Source: an uncultured Clostridia bacterium (lineage in GTDB: Bacteria > Bacillota > Clostridia > TANB77 > CAG-508). Taken from it: a stretch of 34,893 bases of DNA. Position numbers and translations under genes: made by a program. The notes under the pieces are model-generated. The model was not told where the DNA came from and searched no databases. It saw only the letters and a list, made by a program, of their open reading frames with translations. The DNA lies in NCBI GenBank assembly GCA_948517135.1, contig CAORJJ010000003.1:1-34893 (forward strand). The letters are read 5' to 3'. This document shows, piece by piece, positions 1 through 7,122 of this stretch (positions are counted from its first letter, which is position 1; each line of letters starts with the position of its first letter).

Positions 1-29
1 CTTATATAATTATATATGGAGGAAATATT

Positions 30-654
30 ATGAAAGTATTATTAGTAAATCGGGAGTCCTAGAAGAGGGGGAACATATTGTGCTTTAACTAAAGTTGCAG
101 AATCATTAAAAGAAGAAGGAATAGATTCAGAAATATTTGATTTAGGAAATAAACCTGTTAATGATTGTATTGGTTGTGCATCTTGTATTAAAAATAAAAC
201 AAATAAATGTATATTTGATGATGATATTGTAAATAAACTTATTGAAAAAGCAGAGGAATGTGATGGGTATATATTTGGAACACCAGTATATTATGCACAT
301 CCAACTGGTAGAATTTTATCAGTTTTAGATAGAGCTTTTTATGCTGGTAAAAAAATGTTTCAATTTAAGCCAGCAGCAGCTATTGCTTGTGCAAGAAGAG
401 CAGGAACATCAGCTTCAATAGATGTTTTAAATAAATATTTTACAATTAGTCAAATGCCTATTGTTTCATCAACATATTGGAATACAATTCATGGAAATAA
501 TTTAGAAGAAACAAGTCAAGATGAAGAAGGAATGCAAACAATGTATAACTTAGGGAAAAATATGGCATGGATGTTAAAATGTATTGAGGCTGGAAAAAAT
601 GCAGGAATTAAATATCCAGAAAATGCAAAAAAACATACTAATTTTATAAGATAA
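30..654 (+). pseudogene. Flavodoxin-fold NAD(P)H-dependent FMN oxidoreductase, frameshifted near the start
   Basis: An ATG at 30 with a good ribosome binding site (tggagga at 17-23) begins MKVLLVN and then meets a TAG at 60-62. If the single C at 51 is skipped, the reading continues in another frame as GSPRRGGTYCALTK and stays open to the stop at 652-654, about 207 residues in all. MKVLLVNGSPRRGG is the classic FMN phosphate-binding start of the iron-sulfur flavoprotein/NADPH-dependent FMN reductase family. The C-IGC-SCI-C cysteine pattern at about 175-220 and GTPVYYAHPTG at about 280-310 also fit that family. Such enzymes move electrons from NAD(P)H through FMN in the cytoplasm. The extra base is either a real inactivating mutation or a sequence error. 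The rest of the frame is well preserved, so the lesion is recent or artificial. The fold assignment is confident; the substrate is unknown. Confidence 0.8.
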
Positions 655-657
655 TAG

Positions 658-686
658 TTGTTTTTTATTATAAAGTGTGATATAGT
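658..686 (+). promoter_or_regulatory. Probable sigma-A promoter for the zinc-ribbon gene
   Basis: TTGTTT (658-663) and TATAGT (681-686) are separated by 17 nt. The predicted transcript starts near 693, leaving an untranslated leader of about 110 nt before the ATG at 803. I see no clear structure in that leader. Confidence 0.45.
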
Positions 687-802
687 ATAGAAAGTTTATA
701 AAAGAACTAAAATGAATTTATTTTAAAATATTTATCTTCTCATTATTAGATTGGTTAAGTAAAAAAGTAATTCAAATCAGTTTTTAAAAGGAGGTAAATA
801 TA

Positions 803-970
803 ATGGAATCAAAATATGAAGATATTTCTCTTACATGTAAAGATTGTGGAACAACATTTGTTTTTTCTGCTGGAGAACAACAATTTTATGCAGAAAAAGG
901 TTTTACAAATCAACCAGTAAGATGTCCAGCTTGTAGAAAAGCTAGAAAACAAAATAATAGAAATTATTAA
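803..970 (+). CDS. Small zinc-ribbon protein (zf-trcl type)
   Basis: This is a 55-residue protein with a strong ribosome binding site (aaaaggaggt, ending about 8 nt before the ATG). It carries two CxxC pairs, CKDC near residues 12-15 and CPAC near 45-48, around the core FVFSAGEQQFYAEKGF. That arrangement matches the 'probable zinc-ribbon' family, small cytoplasmic proteins thought to bind one zinc ion. Their function is not established; some are annotated next to cold-shock genes. The C-terminus is basic and Asn-rich, which would suit nucleic-acid contact, but this is inference. The gene stands alone between its own promoter and a strong terminator. Confidence 0.85.
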   Translation: MESKYEDISLTCKDCGTTFVFSAGEQQFYAEKGFTNQPVRCPACRKARKQNNRNY

Positions 971-975
971 TAGTC

Positions 976-1005
976 AAAAAGCCTTCCCGTAGGGGAAGGC
1001 TTTTT
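976..1005. terminator. Bidirectional intrinsic terminator
   Basis: A perfect 13-bp stem (976-988 with 993-1005) closes a 4-nt loop. It is flanked by A-runs and T-runs, so it can end both the zinc-ribbon gene on the plus strand and the convergent gene 1014-1367 on the minus strand. Confidence 0.9.
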
Positions 1006-1013
1006 CATGCGCA

Positions 1014-1367
1014 TTAACCAGCGCAGTTTACGAAGAAACGGAATTCCTCAGGACAGAAACAACTGCTATAAATGTTCTTCAACAGGTTGCCGGATTCTAT
1101 CGCATCAGAATATCGAGAAATGAAAGAACGAGTGCCATTTTTATCACTGGTGACAGACTTGAACGGAAGATGCTTAGTGGTGCGAAACATCTTTAAAGCA
1201 AATGAGGGATCCATACTGGCAATAATTTTTGTGGTATAAACCACGAACACTCCTTTTTTGGGATGACTGACTGCGGCCACAATACAGAACTCATCTTCAT
1301 ATCTGTCGATAATCGTAAGATTCATGTCTGCAATGACTTTTTCTAAACTTTCAAAAACTTTCTTCAT
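1014..1367 (-). CDS. Orphan protein of unknown function, 117 residues
   Basis: I do not recognise this protein. It starts at an ATG (1367) preceded by AAGGAGG and ends beside a shared terminator. It is a single small alpha/beta-looking domain: an N-terminal helix (KKVFESLEKVIAD), alternating hydrophobic strands (FCIVAAVSH, GVFVVYTT), a basic middle, and a C-terminal part with three cysteines (SCFCPEEF and the final NCAG). There is no signal peptide or membrane segment. Base composition is visibly richer in G and C than the flanking genes (codons such as GCC, GCG, CGC and CTG are common), which suggests recent transfer. It is transcribed alone from a strong promoter (1451-1479) through a structured leader. 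It could belong to a family of gut-bacterial single-gene insertions. Function unknown. Confidence 0.75.
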   Translation of the reverse strand: MKKVFESLEKVIADMNLTIIDRYEDEFCIVAAVSHPKKGVFVVYTTKIIASMDPSFALKMFRTTKHLPFKSVTSDKNGTRSFISRYSDAIESGNLLKNIYSSCFCPEEFRFFVNCAG

Positions 1368-1390
1368 ATAGCAACCTCCTTAAATTTTCC

Positions 1391-1410
1391 TTCGGAGGTT
1401 TCCCTCCGAA
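1391..1410 (-). promoter_or_regulatory. Leader hairpin with GAAA tetraloop beside the ribosome binding site
   Basis: On the minus strand the leader of the 117-residue gene contains a perfect 8-bp stem, TTCGGAGG/CCTCCGAA, closed by GAAA, a GNRA-type tetraloop. The stem ends about 14 nt before the AAGGAGG ribosome binding site. Its CCTCC arm is complementary to that GGAGG, so the two could compete in a translational switch. The structure is seen directly; a regulatory role is inferred. Confidence 0.5.
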
Positions 1411-1450
1411 ATTTTGGTTTCAAAGGGACATATAATATAATTCAATAATT

Positions 1451-1479
1451 ATTATATCATATTTACATAAAAAATGCAA
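1451..1479 (-). promoter_or_regulatory. Sigma-A promoter for gene 1014-1367
   Basis: Read on the minus strand, TTGCAT (1479-1474) and a perfect TATAAT (1456-1451) are separated by exactly 17 nt. Transcription would start near 1444 and run through the GAAA hairpin. Confidence 0.75.
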
Positions 1480-1554
1480 TTAATAAAATTATTAGATGTA
1501 TCTATTACTTTTATTTTAAATCAAAACAGGCTGATAAAAGCATTTAATGAATGC

Positions 1555-1583
1555 TTGAACATTTACATAATGTGTGATATAAT
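1555..1583 (+). promoter_or_regulatory. Sigma-A promoter for the radical SAM operon
   Basis: TTGAAC (1555-1560) and a perfect TATAAT (1578-1583) are separated by 17 nt, with TGTG just before the -10 box. Transcription would start near 1590, at the foot of the leader hairpin. Confidence 0.8.
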
Positions 1584-1586
1584 TCC

Positions 1587-1624
1587 AAAGATTTATTGCG
1601 TTATTATCTTAGCAATAAGTCTTT
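1587..1624 (+). promoter_or_regulatory. Long hairpin at the 5' end of the radical SAM transcript
   Basis: Bases 1587-1599 pair with 1612-1624 in a 13-bp stem with one G-U pair and a 12-nt loop. The stem is not followed by a T-run, so it is not a terminator. It begins at the predicted transcription start and may stabilise or regulate the mRNA. The 3' arm and part of the loop (1605-1618) are also half of the inverted repeat that reappears at 4384-4397. Confidence 0.6.
1605..1618 (+). repeat. Left copy of a 14-bp inverted repeat flanking the radical SAM operon
   Basis: TATCTTAGCAATAA here is the exact reverse complement of TTATTGCTAAGATA at 4384-4397. The two copies enclose only the three radical SAM genes. 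Confidence 0.7.
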
Positions 1625-1668
1625 GTAAGTACATTGACATATTAATAATTTAAGAGGAGGTATTTGTG

Positions 1669-2355
1669 ATGGATTCTAAAAAGAAAATACGGCAGTATAT
1701 AAATATCACAAACAGTTGTAATGCTGATTGTGAATTTTGCTGTATGTGGTCTAGTTCAGAAAACAATACGTTCATGAGTTTAAAGGAGTTCAAGAAGATT
1801 ATTGATGAAAAAGATAATCCATTTGAACTTCAACTCGAGGGTGGTGAGCCACTTTTACACAAAAAATTATATTCTTTTATGCATTATGCTGTTGAAACTG
1901 GTAGATGTTTAAAAGTTATTATTCTCACAAATGGATTTTTACTTGATAAGCATTTGTATCATTTGTTAGATTTTCAAAAAAAGACTAATATACCAATTGT
2001 AATAAAAATTAGTGTAAACTATTGGTTATATGGTATTGATAACCAAATAGTACAAAAATGCAAAAAATTTTATGAGCTTTCCAAAACAAATTCTAAATTT
2101 CACATTGTGTTAAATGTTAGACTTCGTTATGGAGATGATTGGATTGTGAAACTTATTGAAGATGCAGGTTTGGAAAAAATTTCAAATATTTTCTATTTGC
2201 AGAGTTATGGCAGATATGAGAATGAAACTGAGTATTCTAAACCAATTATTGTTCAAAATATTGACGATTGGTTTATTTATGCCTGTGATGGAACTTGTTT
2301 TGGAAAAGATCTTATTGCAAGAAGCGATTATGAGAAAAGGAGAATTAGCAAATGA
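1669..2355 (+). CDS. Radical SAM protein A of a three-gene cassette
   Basis: This is a 228-residue protein. The ATG at 1669 is 8 nt after GAGGAGG; a GTG at 1666 is an alternative start 3 nt upstream. It has the radical SAM cluster motif CNADCEFC (Cys17, Cys21, Cys24), which binds a [4Fe-4S] cluster and S-adenosylmethionine. LEGGEPLLH is the GGEP motif that contacts the SAM amino group. It is short for the family, so the barrel is likely partial or open. The C-terminal ACDGTCFGKD adds two cysteines that might bind an auxiliary cluster or substrate. It is the first gene of an operon and overlaps the next gene by 4 bp (ATGA), which implies coupled translation. Its reaction is unknown. It is not an obvious QueE, PqqE or anaerobic-RNR activase. 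Confidence 0.85.
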   Translation: MDSKKKIRQYINITNSCNADCEFCCMWSSSENNTFMSLKEFKKIIDEKDNPFELQLEGGEPLLHKKLYSFMHYAVETGRCLKVIILTNGFLLDKHLYHLLDFQKKTNIPIVIKISVNYWLYGIDNQIVQKCKKFYELSKTNSKFHIVLNVRLRYGDDWIVKLIEDAGLEKISNIFYLQSYGRYENETEYSKPIIVQNIDDWFIYACDGTCFGKDLIARSDYEKRRISK

Positions 2356-3350
2356 ATACTATAAAATTTGAACCTAGTTGGATGCCAAAAACTGAAACAC
2401 ATGATGTTGAAAAATATTCAATTAATCAAATGGAAATTGGCGGAAAAATGCGTGATATTTACAGTAATGTAGGACTTACAATCTATGTGACAAACAGATG
2501 TAATTCTGATTGTATGTTCTGTATGAATAAGTTTGAAGATAATTTTTTATGCTCAAAAGAAATTATGGATGATGATGAGTATTTGGAAAGACTTGATTAT
2601 ATTCTTAGACTTCTAAAACCTATTAATCCTTCTGTTATGATTACAGGCGGAGAGCCCACAAAAGCTAGGCGCCTTCCTGAAGTTATAAAGCTTGTCCATA
2701 AATACGGATATGTTTTAAGATCATTTTCGACAAATGGAACAGGACTGCTGGATTTTGTTGATGGAAAAATGATTCTTCAGTATATGTATGAGAATAATTT
2801 TTTGAATAACATCAATATTAGCAGGCATGCTATTTTTCCAGAGGAAAATTATCGAATAATGAAAACTAAAGGTGACTTAACTAATACTCAACTTTGTGAG
2901 ATTGCAGGTTTCTGTGCAGGTCATAATATGAGAGTGCGTATGGGATGTACTCTACAAAAAGATGGAGTCTGTACTCTTAATCAGATGTTGCAGTATTATT
3001 CTCATTATGAAGATTTGGGAATTGATACAGTTGTTTTTAGAGAACTGATACCTATTGACATTACCAAAAAAGGTTCAGATGAATATCAAAAACTTTTTGT
3101 GGATATTTCTCAAATTCATGATGTGATTTGTAAAAGTTCGGAGTTTATTTATTCAAATACACTTGATGGGTTGTATTATAATGTAGAACTTTTTCACTAT
3201 CAGGATAAGCTTGTTAAATATTATAGAGAAAAGAATACAGCTAGTCCTGAAATTATAAGAGATTTGATTTTTTATGCAGATGGGCGTTTAGTTGATACAA
3301 ACTGGAATGATGTTTCAAAAACATTGCTTGATTATGAAAGGAGAGTTTAA
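2352..3350 (+). CDS. Radical SAM protein B of a three-gene cassette
   Basis: This is a 332-residue cytoplasmic protein with CNSDCMFC (Cys50, Cys54, Cys57) and ITGGEPTKARRLPE, the radical SAM cluster and GGEP motifs of the MoaA-like part of the superfamily. It is clearly paralogous to the next gene. Shared features include a DDDEYLERLDYILRLLKPIN-type linker, a LNNINISRH segment, an IDTVVFRELIP segment, a YYNVELFHY segment and a C-terminal W-containing tail ending LLDYE. No extra CxxC-rich SPASM block is evident. It overlaps gene A by 4 bp and gene C by 1 bp (TAATG), so all three are probably made in fixed ratio. No RiPP precursor, transporter or tRNA-modification partner is adjacent. Function unknown beyond radical chemistry. 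Confidence 0.85.
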   Translation: MNTIKFEPSWMPKTETHDVEKYSINQMEIGGKMRDIYSNVGLTIYVTNRCNSDCMFCMNKFEDNFLCSKEIMDDDEYLERLDYILRLLKPINPSVMITGGEPTKARRLPEVIKLVHKYGYVLRSFSTNGTGLLDFVDGKMILQYMYENNFLNNINISRHAIFPEENYRIMKTKGDLTNTQLCEIAGFCAGHNMRVRMGCTLQKDGVCTLNQMLQYYSHYEDLGIDTVVFRELIPIDITKKGSDEYQKLFVDISQIHDVICKSSEFIYSNTLDGLYYNVELFHYQDKLVKYYREKNTASPEIIRDLIFYADGRLVDTNWNDVSKTLLDYERRV

Positions 3351-4381
3351 TGAGTACTTTTGAAGATATTCGTTATACAAGGCAGGCAAATTTTGATATT
3401 GGAACAAAAGAAGTTATTGATTTTGAGTTTGATATGCCCAAAAAAGTATATGGAAATTGCAATTTATCTATTTTTATTGATGATTATTGCAATGCAGATT
3501 GCATGTTTTGTGTTGCACAACTTCGGTATGAAAATCGGAGTATGATTTATAAGAAACCAAAAATTGAAGATGACGAAGAATATTTCAGACGTGTTGAAGA
3601 AGTTCTTGAAAGGGTTGCACCACTGAATGTTAGTGTATCACTTACTGGAGGGGAACCAACACTATCACCAAGGTTTATTAGAGTAGTAGAACTTCTTGAT
3701 AAATATAATATCAGGAAGAAAACAATTACCACAAATGGATCTGCTTTGCTTAAAATGGTTGAAGGTAAAAGAGTAATCGATTATTTGATCGATGCTAAAT
3801 TTGATCATTTGAACATCAGCAAAGCACATTACAATGAGGCTAAAAATAGAATTCTTATGCCATATCCCTGCGGAGAAGCTGGATGTACAAATGAAGCTTT
3901 GGCAGAGATTATTCCATATGCATTATCAAAAAATCTTCGCCCAAGGCTTAGCTGTTTGCTTTTGAAAGACGGAATCCATGATTTATCAGGAATGGTAGAT
4001 TACATCGAGTTCTATAAAAAACTGGGAATTGATAATATAATTTTCAGAGAATTAATGGATTATGATGAAAGAACTATGATAAATATGGAAAAAGTTGATT
4101 ATTGTAAATACAACAAGGTAAGACTAAATGATATATGGCAGGAGGTTGATAAAGACAGCAGATTTGTACCTGAAAAAAATATTTTGGGTTATTACTACTA
4201 TGTAGAAATTTATAACTACAAAGGAGTTACAGTTTGCTCAGAGTCGGCAGATCTTCGAGTACAGAAACAAGAAAAAGATTCTCATAAAGATTTTGTGTAT
4301 GAGATGGTATTTCATCCAAATGGTAACTTAAATGGGAGCTGGGTAGATTCTGAAGATATTCTGCTCAAATACAATTCTTAA
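3350..4381 (+). CDS. Radical SAM protein C of a three-gene cassette
   Basis: This 343-residue paralogue of gene B has CNADCMFC (Cys47, Cys51, Cys54) and SLTGGEPTLSPRF. It shares the DNIIFREL segment, the YYYVEIYNYKG segment and a GNLNGSW tail with gene B. Its own feature is PYPCGEAGC in the middle, two cysteines in a Gly-rich loop where B has none, so B and C probably handle different substrates or steps. The ribosome binding site AAGGAG lies inside the end of gene B. A strong terminator begins 16 nt after the stop, so C closes the operon. Codon use across genes A to C looks slightly richer in G and C than the genes at 4739 or 12568, which would fit acquisition as a unit. The reaction is unknown. 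Confidence 0.85.
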   Translation: MSTFEDIRYTRQANFDIGTKEVIDFEFDMPKKVYGNCNLSIFIDDYCNADCMFCVAQLRYENRSMIYKKPKIEDDEEYFRRVEEVLERVAPLNVSVSLTGGEPTLSPRFIRVVELLDKYNIRKKTITTNGSALLKMVEGKRVIDYLIDAKFDHLNISKAHYNEAKNRILMPYPCGEAGCTNEALAEIIPYALSKNLRPRLSCLLLKDGIHDLSGMVDYIEFYKKLGIDNIIFRELMDYDERTMINMEKVDYCKYNKVRLNDIWQEVDKDSRFVPEKNILGYYYYVEIYNYKGVTVCSESADLRVQKQEKDSHKDFVYEMVFHPNGNLNGSWVDSEDILLKYNS

Positions 4382-4383
4382 AA

Positions 4384-4397
4384 TTATTGCTAAGATA
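4384..4397 (-). repeat. Right copy of a 14-bp inverted repeat flanking the radical SAM operon
   Basis: TTATTGCTAAGATA is the perfect reverse complement of 1605-1618. It lies between the stop codon of gene C and the terminator stem. Confidence 0.7.
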
Positions 4398-4434
4398 CTG
4401 GCTATATGATTTTCATATAGCCAGTTTTTCTTTT
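4397..4434 (+). terminator. Intrinsic terminator of the radical SAM operon
   Basis: A perfect 13-bp stem (4397-4409 with 4413-4425) closes a 3-nt loop and is followed by a T-rich run. This is a strong Rho-independent terminator. Confidence 0.9.
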
Positions 4435-4511
4435 ATTACAAATATGTAAAGTACAAGACATATGAAATTATTAATGGTAAAATGTTTATATAAATATTTT
4501 GAGGATTACAA

Positions 4512-4726
4512 ATGAAAAAATTAATTAAATTCTTTTTAATAATTGTATTAAATGTTTTACTTGTTGTTTGTATTATTTTTGCATTAAGTTCACTAAAATA
4601 GATACATAAGAATATTATGTATCACATCAATTTAAAAATGATAGAGCTCTTGTTGAAACAGATTATGGAGAATATGCATATATAGAAAAACAAGGAAACG
4701 TAGTAATAGGAAATTTAGAAAATTAA
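4512..4726 (+). pseudogene. Broken small membrane-anchored protein gene
   Basis: An ATG at 4512 encodes 29 residues that are almost entirely one hydrophobic segment (MKKLIKFFLIIVLNVLLVVC and onward) before TAG at 4599-4601. Just downstream, another frame open from 4610 to TAA 4724-4726 reads like real protein (VETDYGEYAYIEKQGNVVIG). The simplest reading is one gene of about 70 residues, a lipoprotein-like or membrane-anchored protein, broken by a stop and a frameshift. Alternatively the 29-residue peptide is itself functional, as small single-span peptides can be. A ribosome binding site (tgaggatt) precedes the ATG. The stretch from 4435 to 4511 shows nothing else. Confidence 0.35.
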
Positions 4727-4738
4727 GAGGAATTCAAG

Positions 4739-6217
4739 ATGGTAAACATTAATGAAGCGAATAATATTTTATCTCAATATGATAAAACAGATCATGAAAG
4801 ACTAGAAAAAGTAAAACAAGCTTTAGAGAAAAAGAAAAGTTGGGATAAAACAATTGAAACAGAAGATGGAAATCAAATAGATATAGCTTTGCTACTTGCT
4901 TATGAATATTCTATTGGAATTGAGAATATAACAAAAGGAAAAATTAATTTTGATACTGCACTTGAGAATTTGATGAGCATAGATAAACTTATTTTAGGAA
5001 ATTTTAAGCAAAATGATGATGATATTTTATATGGAAAAAGTTTTGAAGATGAAACAATGATATTCGCAAATTCTAAAGAATATTATGATAATGTTAGAAA
5101 ATCTACTGGTGCAATGAATTTTACATATTTTGATAAGAATGGAAAATTATCAAGAGCTGTTGCTCTATATAAAGAGGTAAGAGATGAGAATGGAATTAAA
5201 ATAAAAGAAGGGGCAACATTTAAAGATTTATCTGATTTAAGAGATACATTTTTCCATGAAGTTACACATACAATGGAACAATCAATAGTAAAAGAAGGTG
5301 AAGAACAATTTTATACAAGTACTGATGGAAGAAAATATGCTAATTTTGATAATGTAACTAGTTTTAGAAAAATGGAAGTAGTTAATGGAGAAAGAAGGTT
5401 ATCAGATATTATTGAATTACCTAAAGAAGAACAATTTGGTATTTCATATGGAATGTCAACCAAAGAAATGGCTCAAGATGGAACGCTAATAATTCATAAT
5501 CAAGTAACTGAAGGTTTTGTGCAAGCAACTTCAATAGCAATAATGAGAAGTTTAGGATTCCCAGAAGAGGAAATAGGTACAACTAAATATTTTGAAAAAG
5601 TTCAACTTGCACAAAAAGTAATTGAAGCAAGAGATTCAGCACTAGGTGAAGGGCAAACATTTGCAGATTTTAATACTAATTCATATAAAGTAAAATATGA
5701 ATTGGAAAGAATTCAAGTAGGTGAAAAAAACGGATTACAATATATTTCTGACTATGGTGAAGATTCAGATAGAGGAAAGACAGAAAAAAGTAGGCTTCAA
5801 ATGAGATTTGGGGAGTTAAGTTCAAAGTTGGAATATGGTTCAGAGAAAAAAGAAGAAATTGAAGAGTCAAAAATGCTTGGAAAATTAACATTTACTAAAA
5901 ATGAAATAGAAATGTATAAAAAAATAATTCTTAATGGAAAAACAGATGAAAGTTTGGTTACATTAGTAGAAGATTTTATTGTAGAATATCAATCTGTATC
6001 ATTAAGAGAAAAAGATTTTTTTGATGAAATTCCGATGAAATTAGATTTTTCGAAATTTAAAGAAGAAAATAGTAAAAAATTTTCAGAAAGCGCAATCGAA
6101 TATGCAAAAAAAGAAACTAGAATTGGAGAAATGAAAGAAGAGGCAAAAATATTAGCAGATATCGAAAAAGGTAATTTACTAGAAAAAGATAAATATAATG
6201 AAGAAGAGATAAAGTAA
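4739..6217 (+). CDS. Metallopeptidase-like protein with an HEVTH motif, 492 residues
   Basis: The sequence FFHEVTHTMEQ (HExxH at residues 173-177) is the zinc-binding and catalytic signature of many metallopeptidases. A Glu at about 258 in TEGFVQATS is a plausible third zinc ligand of the gluzincin type. There is no signal peptide, so if active it acts in the cytoplasm or leaves by an unusual route. Around the motif are a helical N-terminal region (1-100), a possible beta region (about 100-165), and a charged, helical C-terminal third rich in Glu and Lys. The start ATG follows AAGAGGAATT. It is monocistronic, ending in a terminator that overlaps its stop codon. It resembles no family I can name with confidence. 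A protease-type toxin or a lineage-specific housekeeping protease are both possible. Confidence 0.7.
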   Translation: MVNINEANNILSQYDKTDHERLEKVKQALEKKKSWDKTIETEDGNQIDIALLLAYEYSIGIENITKGKINFDTALENLMSIDKLILGNFKQNDDDILYGKSFEDETMIFANSKEYYDNVRKSTGAMNFTYFDKNGKLSRAVALYKEVRDENGIKIKEGATFKDLSDLRDTFFHEVTHTMEQSIVKEGEEQFYTSTDGRKYANFDNVTSFRKMEVVNGERRLSDIIELPKEEQFGISYGMSTKEMAQDGTLIIHNQVTEGFVQATSIAIMRSLGFPEEEIGTTKYFEKVQLAQKVIEARDSALGEGQTFADFNTNSYKVKYELERIQVGEKNGLQYISDYGEDSDRGKTEKSRLQMRFGELSSKLEYGSEKKEEIEESKMLGKLTFTKNEIEMYKKIILNGKTDESLVTLVEDFIVEYQSVSLREKDFFDEIPMKLDFSKFKEENSKKFSESAIEYAKKETRIGEMKEEAKILADIEKGNLLEKDKYNEEEIK

Positions 6218-6236
6218 AAACTTTATCTCTTTTTTA
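6204..6236. terminator. Intrinsic terminator overlapping the stop codon
   Basis: A 12-bp stem (6204-6215 with 6220-6231) closes an AAAA loop and is followed by TTTTT. It ends the HEVTH gene. It may also serve the convergent cotJ operon, although its T-run is weaker in that direction. Confidence 0.75.
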
Positions 6237-6836
6237 TTAATCATTACAATTTTTATTCATATAAAATTTATTTCTTTGATATAGTTTTTCTTGAACACCA
6301 TTTAAAGCTTCACCAAATCTTTGGAAGTGAACAACTTCACGCTCTCTTAAATATCTTAATACATCAACAACATCTGCGTCGTCTTTGCATAAATCTATTA
6401 ATTTTTCGTAAGTTGCACGAGCTTTTTGTTCAGCAGCTAAATCTTCAGTTAAATCTGCAATAGGATCACCTTTTACAGCAAGAGCTGAAGCTGTAAAAGG
6501 GAATCCAGCAGCAGCCTGTGGATATACACCCCAACCATGATCTGTATAGTAAGGTCCCATACCAGCTTTTTCTAATTCTTCAGGACTAGCACCATCTGTA
6601 AGTTGATGCACTAAAGTACCTACCATTTCTAAATGTGCAAGTTCTTCCGTGCCAATATCATTTAATACTGCTTTTGATTTTTGATCAGGCATACCAAATC
6701 TTTGAGATAGATATCTAAGTGATGCTGCAAGTTCTCCATCAGGCCCACCATATTGAGAAATAATAGTTTGAGCCATCTTTGGATTTCTATGCTTTATATT
6801 TATAGGATATTGTAAACTTTTTACATAATAATACAT
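6237..6836 (-). CDS. cotJC: Spore coat protein CotJC, manganese-catalase family
   Basis: This is a 199-residue protein. The start used is the ATG at 6836-6834, giving MYYYVKSLQYP, which matches the conserved N-terminus of the family. It overlaps the cotJB stop by one base and has AAAGGGGT upstream. An in-frame ATG 27 nt earlier would add an unconserved tail. The metal ligands of dimanganese catalases are all visible: Glu35 (DGELAAS), Glu65 and His68 (EELAH), Glu136 (AAEQKA) and His170 (EVVHFQRF). Members form part of the inner spore coat and may remove hydrogen peroxide there. It is the third gene of a cotJABC operon, so expression is expected late in sporulation in the mother cell. Confidence 0.95.
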   Translation of the reverse strand: MYYYVKSLQYPINIKHRNPKMAQTIISQYGGPDGELAASLRYLSQRFGMPDQKSKAVLNDIGTEELAHLEMVGTLVHQLTDGASPEELEKAGMGPYYTDHGWGVYPQAAAGFPFTASALAVKGDPIADLTEDLAAEQKARATYEKLIDLCKDDADVVDVLRYLREREVVHFQRFGEALNGVQEKLYQRNKFYMNKNCND

Positions 6837-7120
6837 TAATAAGCACCCCTTTCCCAAGGCCATGGTTCGTCAATCCAATCCCAAGTTTCTGAAGAAAAGT
6901 TGACAGTTAATGGACCATATAATCTTTGATATTTTTCTGTTAATTCTATTACTTTTTCACTATATTCATTATGCAAATTTATTGCTCTAGTATCTGTTGG
7001 GTGAGTATCTAAATATAATACTAAATCATTTATTGCAAAATTTAATGACATTATTTCGTGTAATAAAGTGTGTCTATTTTGATTATTGCATGGATTATTA
7101 CAAGGTTTATCACAACTCAT
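6836..7120 (-). CDS. cotJB: Spore coat protein CotJB
   Basis: This is a 94-residue protein with the typical CotJB core: LLHEIMSLNFAINDLVLYLDTH followed by a helical middle and YGPLTV, ending with WDWIDEPWPWE. The Trp/Pro-rich tail is characteristic. The N-terminus carries extra cysteines (SCDKPCNNPCNNQ), which could cross-link in the coat. The ribosome binding site GGAGGA lies across the end of cotJA. CotJB is a structural partner of CotJA and CotJC in Bacillus and Clostridia coats. It probably has no enzymatic activity. Confidence 0.93.
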   Translation of the reverse strand: MSCDKPCNNPCNNQNRHTLLHEIMSLNFAINDLVLYLDTHPTDTRAINLHNEYSEKVIELTEKYQRLYGPLTVNFSSETWDWIDEPWPWERGAY

Positions 7121-7122
7121 AT

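Noticed and set aside
1584..4740. RiPP precursor peptide for the radical SAM operon
   Set aside because: No small open frame with a ribosome binding site lies between the promoter and gene A or between gene C and the terminator. The 29-residue peptide at 4512 is beyond the terminator and is a plain membrane helix.
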